Positions 57,176-64,000 of a stretch of 64,000 nucleotides of DNA are shown here, piece after piece. A program made the position numbers and the translations under genes. How positions within the stretch are numbered: position 1 is the first letter of the stretch; each line of letters starts with the position of its first letter. The notes beneath the pieces are model-generated. The model was not told the DNA's origin. It did not search any database and saw only the letters and a program-made list of their open reading frames with translations. Source of the DNA: Triparma columacea. Its lineage: Eukaryota > Sar > Bolidophyceae > Parmales > Triparmaceae. Where the stretch lies: the NCBI GenBank assembly GCA_030267965.1, contig BRYA01000171.1, forward strand, positions 9,869 to 73,868, written 5' to 3'.

Positions 57176-58831
57176 TCAAACCCCCCTCCTACATTGAATT
57201 TCCCCCATGACACCCCCCGCATCAACAGCTTCCTTAATCCCCTCCCTAACTTTCTCTCTAACTCTCCTAAACCCCTCTCTAATATCTTCCCCTTTTTCCT
57301 CCCCATAAACCTCAATCGTTTTTTCCGCTAACTTCCCAACAGTTCTCCCATAGCCCGGGTGTCCAACGTACCTGCATACGAATTGAAAAATCTCTTCAAC
57401 TTCTTCCGTCGTCCTCCCCGCGACCGCTGTAGTAAGTCCGTCTCTTGCCCATAGTTCCTCCGTAACAGCTGTAACCTCCTTAACGTTCCTCGTGCGTAGT
57501 GCTGTCGTTAGTGCTTTGCCGTACTGGAATGATTTGACCGCCTTCGTGACTGCTGTTAGTTTAGGTTTCTTATCAACCTTAACCTCAAAAGCCCCATCGT
57601 CATTCCCTTCGTTCATCCCTCTAACAAAGTACCCGTAAGTCCCTCCTCTCTTAACCTTCCTTTTCCCTTTCCTCCCCTCCTCACCCCCCTTCCCCTGCTC
57701 TCTTTTTCTTTCCTTAACCACGGTAACCCCCTCCTGCAGTGCTACGCATATCCTCCACCCTCCCCCACTTTCAACGTCGATCCCAACAATACCGCTCCCG
57801 TACCTCGTCGTGCTTACGAGGGACATGCTGCCGGCGTCGTAGGCTTTTATCTGCCCACCTTGTGTACCGGTTATTACGTAATCAGCACCGTCGATTGTGG
57901 AGAGGGAGCCGGAGGTTATCGTCTTGGAGTTACCGGTTGATGTACCTACTACGCGGAGGCTTGAATCGAGGACGTAGGCAGATGTACCTGAACCTACGAG
58001 GGTTATCTTTGAGTTTGGGGAACGGGATATGAAGGATATGGGATTGCTGAAGGTTTTGGACATTATGCAGGTTGGGGTGGGATTTGGACCATTACCTAAT
58101 GACCAGACTCGGACGACACCGTCACCGGAACCGGTTATGAAACCTGGGAGGGGGGAATCGGAGGTATCTGAAGACCACTTTCCTGTTTTCATTCCTCTGC
58201 AAGTTGTGTGTGGGTGTGTTTGCGTTAGATTTCCCATTCCAAAACTCTCATCGTAACCCTTTCCTCACCTGACAGTCCCTTCCCCAATTTTCCACTTCCC
58301 CATAGTCCCCGTGATAACATTCCCCCATACACCTTCCCCATTATCTCCCCCCGCAAGAATAATTTTCCCGTCGTCCGTCCAGCACGTGCTCGTAACGTCG
58401 CTCTTAACCTTGTTAGATTCAAACGTTCTAATCGTGGTTTTAGTGACCCCGTTAACAACCCTTATCATACCCTTCTCCCCCCCCGCTAGTATAAGCCCGT
58501 CCCCTGACCTGAGGGTGAAGGAGGTTACGGGGACGGGGAAGGTGTACTTCCTGGACGCCTCCATCTTCGTGGGGGAGGTGGAGGATAGGGAGGGCACGTT
58601 CTTGAACATTGTTATACGCGGACCTGAGGATACGTAGAGGTCCTGCTTTGGGGAAGGGTTTGTGGTGCTACCTTTTGTGGTTGACCATTGGACTTGGGTG
58701 GGGATTGTGGAACCAATGGTAGTGAGGAATAGGGGAGACTTGAAGTGACCAAGGAGGGACGTTGAGGAGGAGGAACTTTGGGGGGGAGGGGGGGGGAGGA
58801 GGGAAGTGGAGGAGTGGTAGGGGAGAGACAT
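57176..58831 (-). CDS. UTP15: UTP15, small-subunit processome WD-repeat protein (527 aa)
   Basis: Exons 58269-58831 and 57176-58196 join in frame across a 72-nt intron. UTP15 is part of the t-UTP/UtpA complex that binds nascent pre-rRNA in the nucleolus. WD repeats occupy about residues 30-330 (YVSSGPRITMF, LILAGGEKGMIRVV, IILAGGDNGEGVW, FITGSGDGVVRVWSL). The C-terminal ~140 residues are the UTP15_C helical domain: KSFQYGKALTTALRT, EELWARDGLTTAVAGR and FQFVCRYVGHPGYG align with the family in order. The length fits known UTP15. The start is the ATG at 58831, giving a Ser/Pro-rich N-terminus. The gene is convergent with the CLU gene, with 175 bp between stops. Its intron has the CTAACGCAAAC branch block. 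Confidence 0.85.
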
Positions 58832-58984
58832 TTTGCTGTGGGTAGTGAGTGGGGTGTGTGAGGGGGGCGGGTTAGGAGGAGGGGGAGGAGTGTGAGGGGG
58901 AGGACGTGTGGAATTGGTGGGAGGTGTGGGTTGTGTGTGTGTGTTGTGTGGGTGATTGTGTGGATTGTTCCTCCTCTGAGGATG

Positions 58985-59275
58985 GTAATTAGAAGGACCC
59001 TTGCTCTCTTCAGCCTTGCCGTCACCCGCGCCCTCTGCTGCTGTCGCCTCCTCGGCCTCGTTCGCCTTCTTGCACGCTGCGTTCTCCTCTCCTTCTCCTC
59101 CATTGCCTTCTTCATCTGATCGTTCTTCTGCTTGGTGTAGTACTTGTTGTGTTTCATCTCCTTCTGCTTGTTGTTGCGCATCAGATCGTTCAGCTGCTCC
59201 TCCGGTACACCTGGTCCTGGACGGCGTCCGCGGCCGGGTACCAGGGGAGCCAGTAGCCGACGGGAGCCACAATAT
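58985..59275 (-). pseudogene. Decayed coding fragment, frame broken twice
   Basis: On the minus strand three frames follow one another with protein-like content and the usual C/G-ending codons: a hydrophobic start (VGYWLPWYPAADAVQ), then EEQLNDLMRNNKQKEMK and a Lys/Gln-rich stretch, then a Glu/Ala/Lys-rich tail (CKKANEAEEATAAEG). No single frame spans it and no start codon fits. It may be a pseudogene remnant or an exon cluster of an unrecognised gene. The family is unknown. Confidence 0.35.
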
Positions 59276-59459
59276 AGGATAACCTCGAGATGACCACTAA
59301 CTCTAATTCTCTCTAATTCACTCGAAATCGCTCGAAATTGCCACAATTCTCCCAAATTATCCCCAATTCGCTCTTACCTTCGTATTCAATGAGTATACAA
59401 TGAGGATTGTGGAGAATTATTGCAATAAGGGATTTCCAAGGATTGGCTTTGAGAAATCC

Positions 59460-59775
59460 CGAGATTAGGACCAAGCCATTTTGGAGTTGGTCCGGTCCGG
59501 TCCGGTCCTGGTGTGTGAGAATTTTTTAGGTCCGGTCCGGTACGGTCCCGGTCCTTCCTGGTATTTACTGATCCTTGCCGGCGTGAATTCAGCAAAAAAG
59601 ACCAAAAAAGGACAAAAAGTACCAAAAAAGCGTTCTGAGTGGTCCGCCAAGGACTTAAAAAAGCCCGTTCGGAAATAAAAAGGACAGGTCCGGTTCGGTC
59701 CCGAAAAAGACCAAGGACCGGACCGGACCGGAGTCGATTTTTCGGTCTTTTTTCCATTTGGTCCTAATTTATTTC
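59460..59775. mobile_element. Candidate non-autonomous inverted-repeat element (MITE-like, 316 bp)
   Basis: Outer arms ATTAGGACCAA (59464-59474) and its complement (59758-59768) and inner arms TCCGGTCCGGTCCGGTCCT (59491-59509) and its complement (59714-59732) are exact. The whole is flanked by the direct repeat TGAGAAATCC at 59450-59459 and 59776-59785, like a 10-bp target duplication. No coding sequence is inside. Length, arms and a 9-11 bp duplication recall Mutator-type MITEs; family assignment is an inference. Confidence 0.5.
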
Positions 59776-59934
59776 TGAGAAATCCAAAAAAGGAAGGATT
59801 CGGAAAAGGAGTCCGAAAGGAGGGAGAAAGAAAAGGAGAAAGGAGGGGTGAGAGTCCGTATCGTAGGGTTTCAACTGTTACCTAAAAGACGGGTCAAAAG
59901 ACCCTCTTCACCCCGGGACTCTCTCCTTCCAAAG

Positions 59935-62256
59935 ATGCCCAAAACAGCAGTATACACAGGCATTGAGAGCTTCGGTGATGATTATGAACTCACAGAGGTG
60001 ACTTTTGCAAAGGGAGTGACAACGATTGGCCATGACGCCTTCAACGGATGCTCCTCCCTCACGGCCATCACCATCCCAGATGGAGTAACGACGATTGGCA
60101 ATTACGCTTTCTACGGATGCTCCTCCCTCACAACCATCACCATCCCGGACGGAGTGACAACGATTGGCCGTTACGCCTTCTCTGGTTGCTCCTCCCTCAC
60201 GGCCATCACAATCCCAGACGGAGTGACGATGATTGGCGAGAGCGCCTTCCGCGAATGCTCCTCCCTCACGGCTATCACAATCCCGGACGGAGTGATGGAG
60301 ATTGGCGAATGCGCCTTCTTCTCCTGCTCCTCCCTCACAGCCATCACAATCCAGGACGGAGTGACAACGATTGGTGAATACGCCTTCAAGGAATGCTCCT
60401 CCCTCACGGCCATCACCATCCCGGACGGAGTGACTATGATTGGCGAACGGGCCTTCGCAGGATGCTCCTCCCTAACGGCCATCACCATCCCGGACTCAGT
60501 GACAACGATTGGCAATGGCGCCTTCTACGAATGCTCCTCCCTCACGGCCATCACCATCCCGGACGGAGTTACGACAATTGGCAAAGACGTCCTCAGGGCA
60601 TGCTCCTCCCTCACGGCCATCACCATCCCGGACAGAGTGACAATGATTGACTATCTCGCCTTCTCTGAATGCTCCTCCCTCGCAGCCATCACCATCCCGG
60701 ACGGAGTGACAACGATTGGCGATTGGGCTTTCTGGGCATGCTCTTCCCTCACGGCCATCACCATCCCGGACTCAGTGACGATAATTGGCAATCAAGCCTT
60801 CGAAGAATGCTCTTCCCTCACGACCATCACCATTCCGGACGGAGTGACGATGATTGGCCGTGTCGCCTTCTTGGGATGCTCCTCCCTCACGGCCATCAGC
60901 ATCCCGGACGGAGTGACAATGATTGGCGAGGGCGCCTTCCAAGGATGCTCCTCCCTCACTGCCATCACCATCCCAGACGGAGTGACGTCGATTGGCGAGG
61001 CCGCCTTCTCTGAATGCTCCTCCCTCACGGCCATCACCATCCCAGACGGAGTGACGACGATTTGCGAAGACGCCTTCAGAGGATGCTCCTCCCTCACGGC
61101 CATCACAATTCCGGACAGAGTGACGACGATAAGTGACGGCGCCTTCTACGAATGCTCCTCCCTCACAGCCATCACAATCCCGGACGGAGTAACGAAGATT
61201 GGCGAATATGTCTTCAGAGGATGCTCCTCCCTCACGGCCATCACAATTCCGGACAGAGTGACGACAATTGGCGAAGACGCCTTCAGAGGATGCTCCTCCC
61301 TCACGGCCATCACAATTCCGGACAGAGTGACGACGATAAGTGACGGCGCCTTCTACGAATGCTCCTCCCTCACAGTCATCACAATCCCGGACGGAGTAAC
61401 GAAGATTGGCGAATATGTCTTCTTCGAATGCTCCTCCCTCACGGCCATCACAATCCCAGACGGTGTGACGACGATTGACTATCACGCCTTAGCTAGATGC
61501 TCCTCCCTCAGGGCCATCACCATCCCGCACGGAGTGACAACGATTGGCAAAAACGCCTTCTACGAATGCTCCTCCCTCACGGCCATCACAATCCCGGACT
61601 CAGTGACAACCATTGACGATTACGCCTTCTATAGATGCTCCTCCCTCACGGCCATCACAATCCCAGACGGTGTGACAATGATTAGTGAGAGCGCCTTCTA
61701 CAGATGCTCCTCCCTCACGGCCATCACCATCCCGGACGGAGTGACGAAGATTTACGATTACGCCTTCGAAAGATGCTCCTCCCTCACGGCCATCACCATC
61801 CCAGAAGGAGTGACGATGATAAGCGAGCGCGCCTTCAGGGGATGCTCCTCTCTCACGGCCATCACCATCCCGGACTCAGTGACGACGATTGGCAAGTGGG
61901 CCTTCATGGATTGCTCCGCCCTGACGGAACTCATTCTATCTCCTGCTGTCTCCATCGGTGAAGACTGCTTCTCGAACTGCACTGCCCTAATCGCTGCCGC
62001 TGCCGATAAAAATATGCCGACTGTCTCGGACCTCCTCCATTATAGGTGGCACCGCAAAATCGCTGTGATCGAACGCGTCAACGCTCTGCTGTGCCTCAAG
62101 GGAACCTGGGATCACGTGGAGGATCAACCCAGTGGATCGGATAGTCTGAAGAGGAAGCGCCTTGACGACGGAGTTGAAGCACCACCGCTAAGGGTTACTG
62201 AGGCACGTGAGAAGATCCCGAAAGTTTTGTGGAGAGTAATTCTGGAGTTTCTGTAA
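59935..62256 (+). CDS. BspA-type leucine-rich repeat protein, 27 near-identical repeats (773 aa)
   Basis: The start is the ATG at 59935 (MPKTAVYTG). Residues ~20-670 are 27 consecutive 23-residue LRR_5/BspA repeats of the form CSSLTAITIPDGVTTIG followed by a variable pair, Ala-Phe and two more residues, plus one degenerate copy at each end. BspA-type repeats occur on surface proteins of bacteria and in large families in protists; they form a curved beta surface for binding other molecules. There is no signal peptide or membrane segment, so this copy is probably intracellular. The C-terminal ~75 residues (LLHYRWHRKIAVIERVNALL, then KVLWRVILEFL at the end) form a separate helical end. Repeat-to-repeat DNA identity is very high, and a three-repeat block has been duplicated (61070 onward and 61277 onward, 207 bp apart). 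The ligand is unknown. Confidence 0.85.
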   Translation: MPKTAVYTGIESFGDDYELTEVTFAKGVTTIGHDAFNGCSSLTAITIPDGVTTIGNYAFYGCSSLTTITIPDGVTTIGRYAFSGCSSLTAITIPDGVTMIGESAFRECSSLTAITIPDGVMEIGECAFFSCSSLTAITIQDGVTTIGEYAFKECSSLTAITIPDGVTMIGERAFAGCSSLTAITIPDSVTTIGNGAFYECSSLTAITIPDGVTTIGKDVLRACSSLTAITIPDRVTMIDYLAFSECSSLAAITIPDGVTTIGDWAFWACSSLTAITIPDSVTIIGNQAFEECSSLTTITIPDGVTMIGRVAFLGCSSLTAISIPDGVTMIGEGAFQGCSSLTAITIPDGVTSIGEAAFSECSSLTAITIPDGVTTICEDAFRGCSSLTAITIPDRVTTISDGAFYECSSLTAITIPDGVTKIGEYVFRGCSSLTAITIPDRVTTIGEDAFRGCSSLTAITIPDRVTTISDGAFYECSSLTVITIPDGVTKIGEYVFFECSSLTAITIPDGVTTIDYHALARCSSLRAITIPHGVTTIGKNAFYECSSLTAITIPDSVTTIDDYAFYRCSSLTAITIPDGVTMISESAFYRCSSLTAITIPDGVTKIYDYAFERCSSLTAITIPEGVTMISERAFRGCSSLTAITIPDSVTTIGKWAFMDCSALTELILSPAVSIGEDCFSNCTALIAAAADKNMPTVSDLLHYRWHRKIAVIERVNALLCLKGTWDHVEDQPSGSDSLKRKRLDDGVEAPPLRVTEAREKIPKVLWRVILEFL
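61070..61483 (+). repeat. Higher-order 207-bp duplication inside the LRR array
   Basis: A block of three 69-bp repeats starting at about 61070 recurs 207 bp later, with very few differences by eye. Repeats 15-17 and 18-20 share the same variable residues (Asp-Arg-Val, then Ser-Asp-Gly, then Lys-Ile-Gly-Glu-Tyr-Val). This records unequal exchange within the array. Confidence 0.75.
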
Positions 62257-62358
62257 CTCTCTGTTGTTAAATCAACCATTCAATTAAAACCGTTGACATA
62301 AACAATTGATCGCTAAACATAAAAGTATATGCAATTTAGTTTAGTTCTGTTCTTGTCG

Positions 62359-63690
62359 TCACCGTTTGCTTCTTCTTCTGAATTTCAACAAAGTGTCGAA
62401 TTTCGGCACTAGCAACGATCCATCACCCTCAATCTCAAACATCCTCTCTCTTCCATCTCCCTCTCCCGGCTCCCACTCGAAGTCTCTCACTAGCGTCGCA
62501 ATCGAGGAAGCTAGAAAGTTCAGAGATTGCTCAGAAGCAGGACACGCTCTTGGACCTCCCCCGAACATTCCCCATGAGAATGCGCCTTCCATTTCCAGAG
62601 GCCAAGACTCCCCGTTTAGGCCGACTTCCCACGGCGCCCCACCACCCGCAGCTCGCAGGCCAGGGTGAAGTGAAAACGCTATGGTTTCTGCGGGTATCTC
62701 GTAGCCGTTTATCAAAGTCGGCGAAGTAATCTTTCTAGGCGGACCAGTAGCAGCTGATACTGGACAGTCACGAGCACAAGCTGCTGCGACTTGTACGAAC
62801 ATGGGTGGCACCGTGGTAATTTTATCAGAGTTAGCGATGAGCTCTTCGTAAAGCCGCTTCTGGGTTGCCTTGTCGACGGAAAGGCGCAGAACTGACCACT
62901 GTAACAAAAGTGGAAATATCTCAGCTCCACCCACGGTTGCGGATACGAGGAGGGGAAGTAGGTCTGGAGATGCGTCCGCCCTCGAAACCACCTCGCTGAG
63001 GAGGCCGTTGATCTCGTCTGTGAAACTAAGTTTCTTGCTAAATCCTAAAGTGCGGGTGATAACCTCGAAGAAATTAGGGGTGCCTCTTCTCCTATACCCA
63101 GAGACGGCTCTCAGGAGCCTGTCGACCTCGTCAGGGGTGAGGGGCTGACAGCCAACGTAGAGAGAAACTAGGGCATTGAAGGACGCGGATGCTATTCTCT
63201 TTGAAGGCCACAACACAGCGCCCTCCTCTGAACTGCTTCGATCCAGCTGCTCGCTGATGATGTCCGATATATTGGAGGAATCAACTGCGGCCAATACTGA
63301 AGTTGAAGAGCTTCGCTCCCCTAGCAGCGCCTTTTGATTTGATCTTATTTTCTTCGCTCTTTCCACGTCTCTAACCAGGAACAAAAAGTCGCCCCCGAAC
63401 ACGGGCTTCTTTAGCTGGCTCCTTCCTGCGGCAGACTCCATGCTGAAGAGGTCGTTTGCAATCTCAGCATCATCGACCCAAACCTGGGTGACTGGTCCTG
63501 TCTTTGCAAGGAAAATCGGTCCGTGCTCACGGCGTAAAGCGACGAGCTCTTCGACCACCTTGTTGTTTATCGTCGCTGCTATCAGTGAGGTGCTGCCAAT
63601 CAAAGGGAGAGACGCTGGTCCTGGAGGCGGAGGAGGATTGAAGGCTGAAATAGACAGCGAGAACGCAAGTAAGAGCTTGAGCACGCGCAT
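62359..63690 (-). CDS. Cytochrome P450-like protein with plastid-type presequence (443 aa)
   Basis: A single exon runs from the ATG at 63690. Residues 1-17 are a signal peptide ending ISAF, followed by NPPPPPGPASLPLIGS. The latter is the Pro-rich hinge that starts P450 folds, and the Ala-Phe step fits stramenopile plastid import. The heme loop is FGGGPRACPA (about residue 390), keeping the Phe, Arg and Cys ligand of FxxGxRxCxG. However, the K-helix ExxR motif appears as ACAR (Glu replaced), and the I-helix lacks the Ala-Gly-x-x-Thr proton-relay motif (VGGAEIF instead). CYP74-type hydroperoxide enzymes also depart from the I-helix consensus, so a non-monooxygenase role is possible, though nothing proves it. 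It is convergent with the BspA-type gene, about 100 bp apart. Confidence 0.65.
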   Translation of the reverse strand: MRVLKLLLAFSLSISAFNPPPPPGPASLPLIGSTSLIAATINNKVVEELVALRREHGPIFLAKTGPVTQVWVDDAEIANDLFSMESAAGRSQLKKPVFGGDFLFLVRDVERAKKIRSNQKALLGERSSSTSVLAAVDSSNISDIISEQLDRSSSEEGAVLWPSKRIASASFNALVSLYVGCQPLTPDEVDRLLRAVSGYRRRGTPNFFEVITRTLGFSKKLSFTDEINGLLSEVVSRADASPDLLPLLVSATVGGAEIFPLLLQWSVLRLSVDKATQKRLYEELIANSDKITTVPPMFVQVAAACARDCPVSAATGPPRKITSPTLINGYEIPAETIAFSLHPGLRAAGGGAPWEVGLNGESWPLEMEGAFSWGMFGGGPRACPASEQSLNFLASSIATLVRDFEWEPGEGDGRERMFEIEGDGSLLVPKFDTLLKFRRRSKR

Positions 63691-64000
63691 GTTTGGGAAG
63701 ACAAGACTACGGTAAGTATAAGCGACTGGGATGCGGGGAGAGAGGAGGGAAGTGAAGGAAGGAAAGGAAGATTGCAGACATAAATAAATATAGCCTTCAA
63801 ATTAAGGTAAGAAAAGGGCTACAATGACAATAATAACCTTTGTTAAGGCTTTCACTAGTTGTCATTTGTCCTAATATTGATTTTAATCTCCTATCCACGT
63901 TCAAGTTCAAGTTATTTCACCCCTTCAATCTCGGTCGACTGACTGGGTATTCATTGGGATTGGATTTTTCGTCTCATAGACGAGATAATACTACTTTTGG
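63691..64000. other. Upstream region of the P450-like gene to window end
   Basis: This 310-bp stretch should contain the P450-like promoter. It begins with a purine-rich 5' leader and becomes AT-rich. I see no gene, RNA or repeat before the window ends. Confidence 0.3.

Larger units (their letters stand above)
58832..59934. other. Intergenic region upstream of UTP15 and the BspA-type gene
   Basis: This 1.1-kb region holds, in order, a G/T-rich presumed UTP15 promoter (58832-58960), a decayed coding-like stretch on the minus strand (about 58985-59275), a low-complexity AATTC/TCTAATT-rich stretch (59285-59380) and a MITE-like inverted-repeat element (59460-59775) ending 159 bp before the BspA-type start codon. 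Confidence 0.5.

Noticed and set aside
59935..62256. CRISPR-like regular repeats
   Set aside because: The 69-bp period is translated into 23-residue leucine-rich repeats without spacers, in a eukaryotic coding sequence.

Overview
The window is nuclear DNA of a single-celled eukaryote, most likely a photosynthetic stramenopile (ochrophyte; a pelagophyte or bolidophyte would fit, but the species cannot be fixed from the sequence). Evidence: short GT-AG introns of about 70-400 nt; dense genes on both strands with C/G-ending codons; two proteins starting with a signal peptide followed by an Ala/Phe step like the stramenopile plastid-import motif (a PTP-like phosphatase and a P450-like protein); and families such as ferlin, PKG, CLU and BspA-type LRR proteins that are common in protists. 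One 39-base N run (26725-26763) is an assembly gap.

Layout: 0-6.4 kb, an unknown acidic protein and, divergently, a seven-exon ferlin. 6.4-10.7 kb, DNAJC9-like J protein, syntaxin-5-type Qa-SNARE and an unknown basic protein. 10.7-16.8 kb, a 1934-aa secreted multidomain protein ending in a GH43-like domain. 17-23 kb, a zinc-finger protein and a leucine-rich-repeat protein resembling STK11IP. 23-30 kb, a plastid-type phosphatase, a tandem PX protein and a cyclic-nucleotide-dependent kinase. 30-36.2 kb, COQ9 and a full ABCB transporter. 36.4-43.9 kb, a 2336-aa repeat-built chromatin protein with two PHD fingers and MBD-like modules. 44-48.6 kb, adenylate kinase and Sec31. 48.8-52.3 kb, a complete core histone cluster arranged as two divergent pairs (H2A/H2B and H4/H3). 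52.5-58.8 kb, a CLU protein and UTP15. 59-64 kb, a decayed coding fragment, a MITE-like element, a BspA-type LRR gene and a P450-like gene.

The most striking signal is in the histone cluster. All four genes end in a 6-bp stem, 4-nt loop hairpin followed, always exactly 10 nt later, by AACAAAGA. The architecture matches the animal histone mRNA 3' signal, but the stem sequence is different, and the H2A copy keeps pairing through compensatory changes. H2A and H4 also share a 7-nt first coding exon, and the H4 copy of this exon has been duplicated together with its 5' region. A second theme is a family of introns sharing donor, branch-region and 3' sequences across unrelated genes, as expected of introner-like elements.

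Exon boundaries were chosen by hand from GT-AG sites, reading-frame phase and family alignment from memory. No transcript data or database search was available.
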